A stretch of DNA of 64,000 nucleotides from Myotis daubentonii (GCF_963259705.1 NC_081849.1:58934093-58998092); one strand, 5' to 3'. Positions 47,073 to 59,328 are shown, counted from the first letter of the stretch. Made by a program: numbers and translations. Notes: generated by a model not told the origin, from the letters alone.

Positions 47073-49635
47073 GGGCCTTTGCCGCAGGGCTGGGATGCGG
47101 GGGGCCTCTCTCCACATGGTCCCTCATCTTCCAGGGCTGGCCCCGGCCTGCTCATACACTGTGGTACAGGGGTTCTCAGTAACCACAAGGGATGTGTGGC
47201 TGTGGGCAAACACTTTTCAGTGTTTGTGGCTGTCACATTTGGAGTTTATTATCTCACTGGTCAAAGCACATCGCGTGGCCAAGCTCAGAGTCACCATGGA
47301 AGGAGACTACTTTAAGTCTTGTTTATAGGGAGGAAAGAGGCAGGGGGTCCTTGCTGCTATGTTATACCATCCTCATCTCTCTCATTTCTGATATCCATTT
47401 CAATTAGACAAATACAGAGCCTAGTTTTTAAAACGTTTAATAATTGTTACATTTATGTTTCTGCAAAGTTTATATTAGGATCAATAAGCTGAATATATTG
47501 AAAACCAGAAACTTGTTTTTGAAAAGAAACCTGAAAATGTGGTTTTTTTCTCCTTAAGCAAAAACAAAACCAGGAAAACAAAACAGAAAAATACCCAACC
47601 TGTGAGAGAGTTAGAATTTCTCCCAGCTTTGTCCTATCATTCTAGCCATTTGACATATTTAGGAAAATAATGAATACATGTGTTTAACACAACTGTGATC
47701 TGGCATGAGGGGAAGGGCATTTTTAATTCTATAAATTATCATGAAATATATTCTGTTATACCCATCTGCTTTCAAAAATAACAATTTACTGTACAGTAGT
47801 ACTATGGGACTCAACTGATTAGTATTTATATGTAGTTTTAGATGAAGACAGTTTCTTAAGGATAAACCCTGTTTTGCCTAACGGGAACTGCAATGCTGTT
47901 TTAAATTTTTAATTTTCAAGAAAATAAAAATCAGTTACAAATATTTTTCCCATGTTGGGAAGACAGAATCCTGGGTAATTTGTAGATAAAGGCATCTCTC
48001 AATAACATGCCCAGTTCATATATGAAATAGATAGGGAACATCTATTACATTCCAAAGACATCCCAGAGTCCAATGGATCTGTGATATCCCGTGGATATTA
48101 TTTCTGATAAATCCATCTGTAGAGTGTGTGGAGGTAGAAGCATGCATACTGGAGACAGACTTGGGTTACAATTCTGACTGTTAATTGCTGTGAAACACTG
48201 AGCAATACCCTCTAATTTTCTGTTCCCAGAGGGATGAAATGGAGTTAAATACTCAAAGGGTATGTAGAAAAACGTCTCACTGTTAGTTGCCTTTCCTCCT
48301 CTCTTTTCACTCAGCTTCTTACTTTTTACTTCCTTCCGCTACTAACAGCCGTTGAGACCTTCCTGCTAAGTTGCAGGTAGGCAGTTTGAGAGCAAGGAAG
48401 GAGCCTGGAAGTGTGATTCTGAGTTAGTCTGAATACTGCCGCCCAAGCACAGGAACAGGCTGCCGCCACCGGGGCCAGATCTGTCTTTCCGTGGCTGTTT
48501 TCCTGTGTGTGCTTTTGCACAGACCTGGTCGATTTGTTGCATACTGACCAACGCATTGCTCTGCCTGCTGGAGCACTATTATTACTTCAGGAAAAAAAGA
48601 CACTCTTGGGCCATAATGAGAACTTAAAACACAAAAGCCAAACCTTACATGATTTCATGGATACACTGGTGGTGCCAGTAGCACCCCCAGAAAATGGCTG
48701 GATGAGTGGGATGAAGGCTGGTGACTCTCTGGGACGCTGCCTGTAAGGCCTGAGCATTTCTGTGACTTGCTAGTAAATTTGTGTTTTCGCTAAACATTAG
48801 ATGGCTTAATTTGCCAGTGGGTCAGAATCAAAAGCACTTCAGGACAACCGTAAGGCTACCCTGAGAGAACCCAGGGACAAGCTAATTAGGAATAAAGAGG
48901 TGAGATGGAGAAGAGGGGGTATCTGGGTAATTTCACAGGGTGAAATCCCCACATAGGTGGTGGCAGCTCGGAAATCTGCATAGTAACAAACTTGTCACAA
49001 ATCAAGGACAACTCAACGGAACAATTAGAATTAACATTTTACTCTGACATTTACCAAAAATCTCTGTCCACCTTTTACTCTCTGCAGCAAACACTGCAGT
49101 TTTAACACTTACCATTTACTAAGCTGCTGCCTAGCATTCATTTGTAAGGTATGCACTTCCTGCTACAAGAGTAAAGGAAGGTTCTATCTTTTGAAATCCT
49201 CATATCCAATATGAATTATAAACTTACTCAATTGAATGACAGTTGCATATCTTGAAATCCGTACATACTAGAGGAATCCTACATTTATTCCATTTGAATG
49301 ACAAATGTTAGAAGAATTCAAGAAAATATTAAACATTTTATGGTGGATAACATCTGTTTCAATGACCTCTTCTTCAAAACCTGTTTCATTTTACTCTTCC
49401 CTAAAACTCTCTAAATAGAATCAAAGACAACCAGATATTCTGAGTATATTATTTACTTTCCCTTAATAAAAAATTCTGATATTCTAATGTCCATTCAATA
49501 TAAAACAATACTTTAAATGTTTTATTTCTGAATAGAAGCTCAGAGGAAACTAAAAGCATTATGGGATTTTGTAAGCAGTAATGTAATTATATACCTGAAT
49601 TCATATTTGCATCACATTATTATGGATAGTTAAAT
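47073..49635. other. Intron, mostly unrecognised
   Basis: A slightly GC-rich block at about 48300-48760 (including GCCGCCACCGGGGCC) has no recognised gene. A MIR-like fragment lies at about 48130-48250. Confidence 0.5.
48130..48255 (+). mobile_element. Possible MIR fragment, plus strand
   Basis: GAGACAGACTTGGGTTACAA, TTAATTGCTGTGAAACACTG and CAGAGGGATGAAATGGAGTT follow the sense MIR order with strong divergence. Confidence 0.5.
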
Positions 49636-49885
49636 ATCAGGATAGAGCCCTAGCTGGTTTGGCTCAATGGATAGAGCCTTGGGCTGTGGACGGAAGGGTC
49701 CCGGGTGCAATTCCCAGTTAGGACACATGCCTGGGTTTTGGGCTAGATCCCCAGTAGGAAGCATACAGGAGGCAACGGAGCATTGATTATCTCTCATCAT
49801 TGATGTTTCTATCTCTCTCTCTCTCCCTCTTCCTCTCTAAAATCAATAAAAATATATTTTAAAAATACACACAAAAATCAGGATA
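49636..49885 (+). mobile_element. Ves-type SINE with target duplication
   Basis: Element about 49647-49876. GCCCTAGCTGGTTTGGCTCA (A box), CCCGGGTGCAATTCCCAG (B box), CT-rich region and CAATAAAAATATATTTT. Duplication ATCAGGATA at 49636-49644 and 49877-49885. Confidence 0.95.
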
Positions 49886-50266
49886 CACATTTCCCCCAAA
49901 TAATTAATTTTTGAAATTAAATAAAATAATCAAAAATCAAAATAAGGGTAAAATTCTGTTGTCAACTTACAATTATGCAAGTTAACAACTGATCTTTAAG
50001 AAGACAAGGATTTGTTAGAGCAAATCTATGTTTGCATTTCTCTGAATCTCTTGCCCATTCTTCTACATAGGAGTACAAACTGATATGTTCCCAATTCCAT
50101 CTTTTTAGTATTATCCAATTTTTTAAGACAGTGAGCTAATGCATGAAATATTATAGCGTATTTACCAAGGATTCCAGATTGAAAGACTTGGGGAGAAAAC
50201 AATGCAATGAGGTTAGCAGACAGGTCTAAAAACCAAACGAAAGAAAACTGATATCCACTCACCAAA

Positions 50267-50292
50267 CCCCCCCCCCCGACCCCCCCCCCCCC
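50267..50292. repeat. C-rich low-complexity tract
   Basis: Two C runs of 11 and 12-13 nt separated by GA; a G-quadruplex-capable G run on the minus strand. Confidence 0.9.
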
Positions 50293-50694
50293 GCCCTCCT
50301 CTTGGGCAGTGTGGTATTCCTACTTCTTCCTTCAGACAGAACAATGTAAGTGTGATCAGGAGTTGTTCCTTCCCGCCTCCTCCTTCTCCACAGCACAAGC
50401 AACACATTCAGCCCATTACTAATTTTAGCCACTTCCCTTTGCATGTTCCCACAACCAGGTCCTAGGCCAAGCCCTGACCTTGTCCTGCTTGACTAATGGG
50501 GCATCCCTGCCACTCCTGGGCTAGGGGAGGAGGGTGGCTGGGAGAAAAACAATATAAAAAACAGCCCTTCTAAACAAGAGACATGCCCTGCTGCCATGCA
50601 AGCGGCATCCGTTAAATCCTCTTTATTTGACCTCAATTATATGCTGGACACTGGCTGCATGCTGGACAAAAGCTCACAGCATAGCACTGTGGAT

Positions 50695-50897
50695 CTCAAC
50701 CTGGGGGGATTTTGTATCATGGGAATTTGACAATGTCTTCAGACATTTTTGATGCTCCCAACTGGGGTGAGTTGGTATTGACATGTAGTTGGTAGAGGTG
50801 AAGGGTGCTGCTAAACATCCTGTAATACGCAGGACAGAGCCCACAACAAAGAATTATCTGCCCAAAATGTCAATAGTGATGAGGATGAGAAGCCCTG
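50695..50897 (+). mobile_element. MER5A-type hAT-Charlie MITE, old
   Basis: CACTGTGGATCTCAACC start, GACAATGTCTTCAGACATTT, GGTGCTGCTAAACATCC, CACAACAAAGAATTATCTGC, CCAAAATGTCAATAGTG and a GAGAAGCCCTG end follow MER5A in order. Confidence 0.85.
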
Positions 50898-50899
50898 GA

Positions 50900-51860
50900 A
50901 AGAGGACAAGTCACCCATGGTTTACATGAAAAGTGGTGTATGTCATGCATGATAAGAGTTCGGATAGGATACAGTAAGAAGAGGGATAATCATTCAGAGT
51001 GCATGACTGAGACAGGAAGGGCTCCCCAGAGGAGATATGGTAGGCTGCGTATGCAGGTTGGAAACCAGAGGCATGAAGGATGAGGTATGGGTTACCCCCA
51101 GGAAGGGAGTGTAGAAATAGAGCCAAGAACTAGGGATGGAGCTCCAGGGAAGCCACCTTCTACAGGCAAGGCAAGAAGAATGTGCAAAGGGGGTGATAGG
51201 GAGAATCCCAAGGGTGGAAGGCAGGAGCTGGGCTCTTTCTAAGGGAAATAGAAGCCAAAATAGATGATAGTTCAAAGGAGAATGGTTCACAATGTCAGTA
51301 TCTCAGAGAAGCTGAGTGAGACAAACCAGAAAAGTCTTTCTGACATTGCTAAAAGAGTCGTTGGTAACTTTAATAAGAGCAATCTCAAGTGAAGGAGGTT
51401 GAAGATAGAAGTGAATGGGAGGAGAGACAAAGTATAGATTTATCTTCAGGAAGCATGTTTATGGTTATAGAAGAGGAAAATTGAAAACAGTCTAATAAAG
51501 AATATATCTAAATTGTTACAAAGAGAGTGTAATAACATACAACCACTAAGGAACATGTTGGTGAGGCATATTTAAGACTTTTGAAAAATGGTCACAGTAA
51601 GTATGAAAAACAAGATGCAAACCTTTCTGCAATTCAATGCCCAATTCTTTTTATAGACAGAGAACAAGAAAATTGAATAAATAAAACCAAGAAATTAACA
51701 GTTGTCATCCCCGGGGTGGGGTAGTGTATATTATGGGCAATTATTATTTTCTTCCCTGAAAATCTTTATTTTCCAAATGTTCTAAAATGAATGTGCATTG
51801 CTTTTAAAATTGGAGTAAAGTGTTTTGTTTTTTTTTAAAGAAGCTTGGCTGAGAAAGAAA
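50900..51860. other. Purine-rich intron
   Basis: Strong G/A bias on the + strand; no gene. It may be part of the same old repeat as the following entry. Confidence 0.4.
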
Positions 51861-51907
51861 AGAGAAAGTTTTGGCAGTAGCTTGAAGAGAATACAGGGAG
51901 GGGAAAG

Positions 51908-51958
<51 letters not shown>

Positions 51959-52430
51959 AGTTGGAAGCAATGAGAGCATTTTTGTATGTTGAGGGGAGAG
52001 AGCCGGTACACCAGGAGAGGTTGAAGATACAGGAGCATGGATGATTGATGGAGCACATCCCTGAGGGAGCGGGAGGGGATGGAATCCAGATCACAGGTGG
52101 TGGGATTAGCCTTGGCTAAGAGGAGAGGCATCGCTTCAACTGAAAAATGAGGAAAAGAGGTAAGGATGGATGTGGGTGCTGATAAGAATGTAGAGGAGGG
52201 GGCAGGAAGTTGAGGGAGTTGATGTCTCTTGGCCTCTATTTCCTTTGTGAAGTAGAAGGTGAGGTCATTTGCTGATTGGGGTCAAGGGTTTACGGAGAAT
52301 GATGGGGATTTGGAAGGGCTGCTAAGGGAGAAGAGGGAGGAAGGGGACGTGGGACACATAGACAGATTATCCAGCTGACTTGAGAGGCCAGCTGAGGCTG
52401 AAGACGGAATTTTTAATGGAGGGCACCTAT
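51861..52430 (+). repeat. Purine-rich old interspersed repeat, family unassigned (copy 2)
   Basis: From about 52080, GGAATCCAGATCACAGGTGG, a GGGATTAGCCTTGGCTAAGA segment and GCCTCTATTTCCTTTGTGAA parallel the block at 9455-9600. Interrupted by (TG)n at 51911-51954. Confidence 0.5.
51911..51954. repeat. (TG)n microsatellite
   Basis: 22 uninterrupted TG units. Confidence 0.95.
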
Positions 52431-52910
52431 TTCTGTGTCCACATGACATTCTCTCCCAGCATGTTGTGACATTAATTTAAAAATAAAGAAAGTAAATGCT
52501 GAGGCTGGTCAGGAGGTTGCAGACTTTGGGGGAAGACGCTGAAGAAACCCCATTGTTTTGAGTGCTTAAAGCGATAAACAACATAGTTTATGCTGAAAGG
52601 GTGCAGAAATAAAGCTAGAAGAGAGAGGAAGGAATGAAAGTCACAATGAGGTCATAGCCAAGGGAATGGGACACAGGGAGGGAGAGAACTTGAATCATGA
52701 GAGGTTTTAGCTAAGAATGGGGTACTGGGAGATACGATTCTAGTGATGAAAAATTACTAGTTAGAGGTGAGAGGTGTAAGTCAGCTAATGCCTCCAGACT
52801 CTCTAAGCTAGAATGGTCACTGGACAGTGAAAACACAACTTGTAGTCATATGTGGAACACAAAACTCTAACCCTATAAAATAAAGTTCTTTTTCGTCCTC
52901 TCTCTTTTTG

Positions 52911-52911
<1 letters not shown>
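52431..52911. other. Purine-rich intron, nothing recognised
   Basis: G/A-biased sequence with no exon or named repeat. Confidence 0.45.
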
Positions 52912-52966
<55 letters not shown>

Positions 52967-52972
52967 CACACA

Positions 52973-53010
<38 letters not shown>

Positions 53011-53023
53011 CACACACACACAC
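52912..53023. repeat. Compound (CT)n(CA)n microsatellite
   Basis: (CT) 52912-52964 passes directly into (CA) with a few G and T interruptions to 53023. Open frames encoding Arg-Glu and Cys-Val runs here are artefacts. Confidence 0.95.
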
Positions 53024-53280
53024 GTATATAATTTGAAATGTTGGTAAGAAAATAGCATAGCTATTAAAACAGTTGACCAACCAAGCAAAAAGACCCCTGG
53101 ACCGTGTTTCAATTCCAGGTGCTTAACTGCTCTATATAACATGAGCAAGTCACTTTCATATTAGAAAACAATTTTCTCAGTGGTGAGTTACATTCCATCT
53201 ATTTAACAACTTTTAAAAGAACTAGATTAAAATTTTAAAATAGATCTCAGAATTTTGGAAACCCCAAATACTAAACTTTG

Positions 53281-53425
53281 ATTCACTCACTCAACAGAAA
53301 TCTATTGAGCTCTACAATATGCTTGTATCTGTGACCAGTGAATCTAATAGTGAACAAAACTGATTTACTGTTCTCCTGCATAGGTTCAGAAGCAAATGGG
53401 GCAATTTAAGGGATTATCATACAAA
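53281..53425 (-). mobile_element. L2 3' end fragment, minus strand
   Basis: TCACTCAACAGAAATCTATT, GAGCTCTACAATATGCTTG and AATAGTGAACAAAACTGATT follow the antisense L2 3' end. It ends at the HeliBat. Confidence 0.6.
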
Positions 53426-53854
53426 CTAGAGGCCCAGTGCACGAAAATTCATGTACGGGGGTGGGGTTGTCCCTCAGCCTGACCTGTGTGCTCTCACAGT
53501 CTGGGAGTCCTCAGGGGTTGTCCTACTGACTGCTTAAGCCCGCTCCCCACAGGGAGCGGACCTAAGCCACAGTCTGGCCTCCCTCTGCAGGAGGCGACCA
53601 GGCCAGCCGATCAGGGGACCGCACTGCTCCCATCACCCCCTGCTACCACCTGGCCTCCCTCTGCAGGAGGCGACTGGACAGGCCGATCAGGGGATAGTGC
53701 TGCGCCCCCCCCCCCATTCATTGCCATTCCCTCCCTCTGCCTGCTGGCATGCACCTGGGCTGGCCTGGCACTGCCTGCTTGCAGGCCCCACCCCCCACTG
53801 ACTGGTTGTTCTGCCATTTGGCTGATTTGCATATTACACTTGTATTATATAAGA
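53426..53854 (-). mobile_element. HeliBat-type Helitron, minus strand, 429 bp
   Basis: The minus-strand 5' end TCTTATATAATACAAGTG is at 53854. The 3' hairpin region GTGCACTGGGCCTCTAG adjoins T at 53425/53426. GC-rich core with a duplicated CTGGCCTCCCTCTGCAGGAG-type unit (about 53575 and 53650). Confidence 0.92.
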
Positions 53855-54105
53855 TAATAGGGAATCTTCCTTGCCCTATGATTCAAATCCTTACCACATC
53901 CCAAGACCAATGTCAGGGTTCTTCCTAGGACCCTCCTAGACAGAGACCTTTCCTTTCCTGAGAAATATCAGGAAAAAGGATTTCGGATATTTGTGATAAA
54001 AATTTGTTACTGTTTAATTTTATGTTACTTTTATATCTATTCAAATATTTAAAATCTTGAATGTAAGTTTATAATCTCACTTCCAAACTTTTATTTTCAC
54101 ATGCT

Positions 54106-54151
<46 letters not shown>

Positions 54152-54689
54152 TAGATGTACACAAATGTACCACAGACACATATACTAGTATATCCACTCA
54201 CACATATATGTTCTGGGAGGGAAAAAATAAAACAAAATCAAATTTTAAAAGAAATTAAATATTCAGAATACTAGCCTATCAACAGTCAGCATATTGGAGA
54301 TAGGGTCTATGTTGGTACATCTGTTCATCTTACAGATTACTAGCATTCATAACTAGGAGTTTAATGAAGGCTCTTTGATGAGCTAAATGAAAAAAATCAT
54401 GTGCCATGCCTCTAACAAAAAAAGCCACTGAGTTTAAATAACAACGAAGAGTGCATGGAATAGAGAACGAAGTCTATGTAGCACATTTTATTGCTTTACT
54501 ATACAGTGGTAAAGATTAGCTAATTGTGCATGTGTAAATACATGTATATGTTTACACATATAAATAAATGTGAATTTTAAATTAGCAATTATAAATAACA
54601 TACATTTCAAATTTGCATACAAATAGGACTTTTGAAAATTAACAATTTGATTTCCTTGTAATCTGAATAATTTCTGCAGGTCTAGTAAT
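53855..54689. other. AT-rich intron with (CA)n
   Basis: No gene; only the microsatellite at 54106-54148. Confidence 0.5.
54106..54148. repeat. (CA)n microsatellite
   Basis: About 21 CA units. Confidence 0.95.
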
Positions 54690-54859
54690 AGTTGCTAATA
54701 GGTTCTGAGTGCCTACAATGTGCCTAGCAGTGTGCTAAATATTTTCAGTGGATCATCTCATTTATCTTTGACAAAAATCTCAGTGCAGTAGATATTATTA
54801 TTATTCAAAATTTACAAATTAAAAAAATGGGAAAACCAAGGTTTCAAAGAATAAGTGAT
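54690..54859 (-). mobile_element. MIR SINE, minus strand, split by a Ves SINE
   Basis: GTGCCTACAATGTGCCTAGC, ATCATCTCATTTATCTTTGA and GGGAAAACCAAGGTTTCAAA are antisense MIR. The sequence resumes after 55114 with TTGCCTATCATTGCTCAGCT. Confidence 0.8.
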
Positions 54860-55114
54860 GCCCCATCCTGTTCGGCTCAGTGGGTAGAGTGATGCAGAAC
54901 CAAAGGGTCCTGGGTTCAATTCCAGTCAAGGGCATATACCTTGGTTGCAAGCTCCTCCCTAGCCTGGGCCCTGGTCACAGCTTGTGCAGAAGGCAATCAA
55001 TCAATATGTTTCTCTCACATTGATATCTCTGTCTTTCCTTCTCTCTTCCACTCTCTCTAAAAATCAATGGAAAAATATCTTCAGGTGAGGATTAAAAAAA
55101 TAATAATATGTGAT
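54850..55114 (+). mobile_element. Ves-type SINE inserted in a MIR
   Basis: Element about 54860-55104, with GTTCGGCTCAGTGGGTAGAG and GGGTTCAATTCCAGTCAAGG. Duplication AATAAGTGAT / AATATGTGAT (54850-54859 and 55105-55114), 9 of 10. Confidence 0.92.
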
Positions 55115-55150
55115 TTGCCTATCATTGCTCAGCTGTTGAATGAAAGACCC

Positions 55151-55706
55151 AAAGCAATTTGATTTCAGAGTTCATGTTCTTCATCATTATTCCCCTTTGT
55201 CCCCAAGAAGAAAACAGCTAATTATGTTGACTGTCTTCTAAATGTCCTCTGGGACCACCTCCCTCTTTTGAACCTCTTGCCGAAATCCAAGCTCTGACTA
55301 AGGTCAACAGGAATATTGCAGAGCCAGTCCCCTGTCTGTCTCTCGTAGTCTGGTTCCTTGGGTTCATTTGTAACCCATGTGACTGGCAGTGGTTACAAAC
55401 TTGGTCATATTAGCATCCATTACCCACCTTTCTCTTTCTTGATAGTCCTTGACACTATAATGTTGAAAAAAGAGCCTGATTGACACTACTCAAGTACTTC
55501 TGGATATGCTTTCAGGGCTCTCACATGTGTTCAGGAATCAGAGTTGAGAACCACCAATACCTGCCATGATCAGCCTCGCCTACCTCCATCCACACTTCTG
55601 TGGTTGCCTCCCGAGTTCTCCAAGCTTTCTAATCCTCACCGCACCAATTGGCCTTTCCTTGCCTTTAGCTCCCAACGAGATCTCCTGCCAGAAATGAGAA
55701 GAGTCC
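55151..55706. other. Intron, nothing firm
   Basis: Mixed composition, no named repeat or exon recognised. Confidence 0.45.
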
Positions 55707-55714
55707 CTCTAGAC

Positions 55715-56025
55715 CAGTGGTTCTCAACCCGTGGGCCGCGACCCCTTTGGGGGTCAAATGACCCTGTCACAGGGGTCGCCTACGACCATTGGAAAACACA
55801 TATATCATTACATATTGTTTTTGTGATTAATCACTATGCTTTAATTATGTTCCATTTGTAACAATGAAAATACATCCTGCATATCAGATATTTACATGAC
55901 GATCCATAACAGTAGCAAAATTACAGTTATGAAGTAGCAACGAAAATAATTTTATGGTTGGGGGTCACCACAACATGAGGAACTGTATTAAAGGGTCGCG
56001 GCATTAGGAAGGTTGAGAACCACTG
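55715..56025 (+). mobile_element. SPIN-family hAT element, long non-autonomous form (311 bp)
   Basis: Ends CAGTGGTTCTCAACCC and GGTTGAGAACCACTG. Nearly the same throughout as the copy at 41672. Left flank CTCTAGAC and right flank GACTCTATGAC share a CTCTA..GAC pattern but not an exact adjacent duplication. Confidence 0.88.
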
Positions 56026-56099
56026 GACTCTATGACCCATTTTGCCACTAGAGGCACAGAAGAACAGTGTTTGTACCCTAAATCTCATTTAAAATTATA

Positions 56100-56334
56100 G
56101 CTCTTGCCCTAGCCGATTTGGCTCGGTGGATAGAGTGTCGGCCTGTGAACTGAAGGGTTCAGTGTTCCATTCCAGTCAAGGACACATGCCCAGATTACAG
56201 GCTCAATCCCCAGTAGGGGCCTGCAGGAGGTAACCAATCAATGATTCTCTCTCATCATTAATGTTTCTATCTCTCTTTCCCTCTCACTTTCTCTCTGAAA
56301 TCAACAAAAATATATTTTTTAAAAATCGCTCTTT
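56100..56334 (+). mobile_element. Ves-type SINE with short target duplication
   Basis: Element about 56106-56328, with GCCCTAGCCGATTTGGCTCG, a CAGTGTTCCATTCCAGTCAA B-box region and a TCAACAAAAATATATTTTTT tail. GCTCTT flanks both sides. Confidence 0.92.
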
Positions 56335-57101
56335 TACTTTTTACCTAAAGGCCCAGCCTCCTGGAGCTCAAATAGCCACTCTGGGGCCAAAGAAGAGGCA
56401 GACTTGTTCCTCTTCATTTCTCATGTTTTCTTGTCTGTTCTCTCATATCTCACCAGAATTCTTCCTTTTCCCTTCACCAAATACAAAGGGAAATCATATA
56501 AGCAATGCACATGTCCAATGTGTACAAGGGACAAGAGGGCAGGATGAAGGATATGTGGTTCTCACCTAATGCCACTGGTCATGGCTCATCAGCTCTGCCA
56601 AGAACCAGTCTTAGAATCCCCATTCAACTAAACTGAAGCATTAAGTCCTCCTTAAATGCAAACATAACCATGCTCTTCAACCCCTTAAAATATATCCATG
56701 AGTACTAAATATCTTCAGAATGATGTTAAAACTCTTAAAAATGGTTAATAAGGAATTTCATTAATCAGACACTTTCAGTTTTCTTCTCTTCCCTCATCGA
56801 TTATAACCTCATCCATCAACCTTACTTCAAACTCTATGTTCTAGAGAAGGTTTGGGCTACGGCATGTGGAATCATTGTGGGACAGGCTAACAGTTGTCCA
56901 TAGAGCTACTGTAGAATGCCATATTTACCTATTCTGCAAGTTGACAATAATGCCTCTCTATCAATCAGTTTAAAAGTAGCTAATACTAAAAGCATGGTTT
57001 AAAATTTAAACCATGAGAAGAATTTAAGTTGACAGAGGAAGTTGACAAACTTACTAGCTAATAATGAAGAGAACAGTTTGAGCCTTGTGAACTAATATTG
57101 G
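56335..57101. other. Intron, nothing recognised
   Basis: AT-rich, no gene or clear repeat. Confidence 0.5.
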
Positions 57102-57320
57102 TATTATTTCTTTTAAAAAATATGTTTATATTTATTTTAGAGAGAGAGGAAGGGAGAGAGCGAGAGAAACATCAATAGGCTGCTTCCTGCAGGTCTCCCC
57201 ACTGGGGATTGAGCCGAAATCCTGGCATGTGCCCTGACCAGGAATCGAACTGGTGACCTCTTGGTGCATGGGACGACGCTCAACCAACTGAGCTACACTG
57301 GCCAGGCTTACTTATTATTT
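57102..57320 (-). mobile_element. Ves-type SINE, minus strand
   Basis: Element about 57115-57308. The minus-strand head AGCCTGGCCAGTGTAGCTCA and B box CACCAGTTCGATTCCTGGTC are clear. TATTATTT on both sides (57102-57109, 57313-57320) may be the duplication. Confidence 0.93.
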
Positions 57321-58052
57321 ATCATTTTGATGAAGAACCAAGCAGACGAAAAATAACATCAATAAACACTAGGTATTGCAGGTTCACTGATATGTTATAA
57401 ATCAAATATAGTAAGTTTGGTGATAACTGAATATAACCACTTTTACTATGTTATTCATTTTATTGCACATTTTCAAGTTTACATTATAAGTACAATATAT
57501 TTTTTCAGTAGTAATCTTGATACTCTATGAGTACATAATATTATATGCAAAGATGTGCATAATTATATAATTTTATATTTTCAGAGAGGTTAAATACTTT
57601 TAAATTGAAGAGATTTTCATGTAAGCCAGGAATCTACTTTAGCGAAGTTTACTTTGACTTTACTCATTCTATTTAGAATTGAATCCTCATACTAAAACCA
57701 AACAATACCAGACAAGATCTTAAATTGTTAAGCATGGTCTAATAATATTATACTATCAATGTATTCTTTGTAAATATTTTAAGATTATATTGTGAATACT
57801 AAGTTTTAGCTGTACCTCTGTTTGAATTTTTAAAAGAAACCTATTGGTCTATGTTCATGGAGGTAGATATGTGTAAATGCAGATTAAAACACACACATTT
57901 TAAAAGCAGTAAACCATGACAAATAGAACAATCTTAGCGAAGATGGAATCACTGAAGATCAAATGTAAGGATAAAATTGGGAAATCCAAGAATATCAAGC
58001 AAAGTGCAATTAACATTGCCCTACTTATTAATTTCACATTACAAGGTTGAAA
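57321..58052. other. AT-rich intron, nothing recognised
   Basis: No feature seen. Confidence 0.5.
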
Positions 58053-58063
58053 AATTAATTGTA

Positions 58064-58272
58064 GCCTGGCCTCAGTGGCTCAGTGGATGAGCATCCACCT
58101 ATGAACCAGGAGGTCACGGTTCAATTCCTGGTCAGGGGACATGCCTGAGTTGCAGGCTCAATCCCCAGTCGGGGTGTGCAGGAGGCAGCTGATCAATGAT
58201 TCCCTTTCATATTGATGTGTCTATCTCTCCCTCTCCCTTCCTCTCTGAAATAAATAAAAATATTTTAAAAAC
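58064..58272 (+). mobile_element. Ves-type SINE, plus strand
   Basis: GCCTGGCCTCAGTGGCTCAG, GGTCACGGTTCAATTCCTGG, a CT-rich region and a TAAATAAAAATATTTT tail. Possible duplication ATTAATTG / ATTAACTG. Confidence 0.93.
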
Positions 58273-58569
58273 ATTAACTGATATTGCTGATATGTTCTGG
58301 TGAAACTGACCAAACAATTATAACTACAATTAATATTACATAATGCTCAATATACATGCTAGGCATCATTATAAATTTTATACACACTCTGAATCCCAAG
58401 TCTTTTAAATAACTTTCTTTAGTTTGCTTAGGACGGTGCTTGAAAATTAAACTTACCTACCCTACATAAAATATGAGTTAATATTCTGCTGGAATGATCA
58501 TTTTCAATACAGATATGTTCTTATCAACTCTACTAAATGTCCAATTTCCAGACCTAAATTCTTGGGAGC

Positions 58570-59097
58570 TTAAAACGATTCACTGAGTTGCCATTACTCT
58601 TAGGATTAAGATTCAGCCTCTTTAAATAGGGTGCAAATTTTGTAAGGTCTCACCCTACCTTTTCCTTCAGTTTCCTCTTGAATTCAGCCTCAACAGCCTC
58701 CTCTCCTGATGATTAGCCACACATACCTGTACCTGTTCCATGCTTACTGGGTGCCCTACCACCAGAGCCACTCTGGACATGCTGTTCCCCCCCACATGGG
58801 GCATTCTTCTTCCTCTGTATGTCAACTTAAATTCTTCTCATCCTTCATCTTTTGGCTTAAGTATACCTTCCTTAGAGAAACTTTTCTTGACTCCTTTAAA
58901 TTAGGACCTTATGCCACCCTTTCATAGCCCTTAGCTCAGTTGCTCTTTTATATTTATGTGTGCAGAACTTTGATGAATATTTGTCTCCCTCACGGACTAT
59001 AAACTCCACAGAAGAGAGACCGTATCACTTTTATTCACCATTGAATCTTCTGGCTTCTGACACAGTGCCTGATGCCTAGTAGACGCTTCATCTGGTG
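58570..59097 (+). mobile_element. LINE-2 (L2) 3' end, plus strand, split by SPIN
   Basis: CTTAGGATTAAGATTCAGCC, TTAGAGAAACTTTTCTTGAC, GACTATAAACTCCACAGAAG, CACAGTGCCTGATGCCTAG and TAGACGCTTCATCT follow L2; the end ACTGAATGAATGAAT appears just after SPIN (59325). Confidence 0.85.
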
Positions 59098-59328
59098 CAG
59101 CGGTTCTCAACCTGTGGGTTGTGACCCCTTTGGGGGTCGAACGACCCTTTCACAGGGGTCACCTAAGACCATTGGAAAACACATATATAATTACATATTG
59201 TTTTTGTGATTAATCTCTATGCTTTAATTATGTTCAATTTGTAACAATGAAATTGGGGGTCACCACAACATGAGGAACTGTATTAAAGGGTTGTGGCATT
59301 AGGAAGGTTGAGAACCACTGATCTACTG
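59090..59328 (+). mobile_element. SPIN-family hAT element, short form (223 bp), inserted in an L2
   Basis: Element 59098-59320, CAGCGGTTCTCAACCTGTGG to GGTTGAGAACCACTG. It lacks the ~90-bp middle block present at 41672 and 55715. Flanks ATCTGGTG and ATCTACTG match at 6 of 8. Confidence 0.9.

Noticed and set aside
48300..48760. Possible exon in a block with CAG/GTAGG and GCCGCCACC
   Set aside because: The apparent splice and Kozak-like words do not frame an open reading frame with recognisable protein similarity.
52803..53148. Frames with Arg-Glu and Cys-Val runs
   Set aside because: They are direct translations of the (CT)n(CA)n microsatellite.
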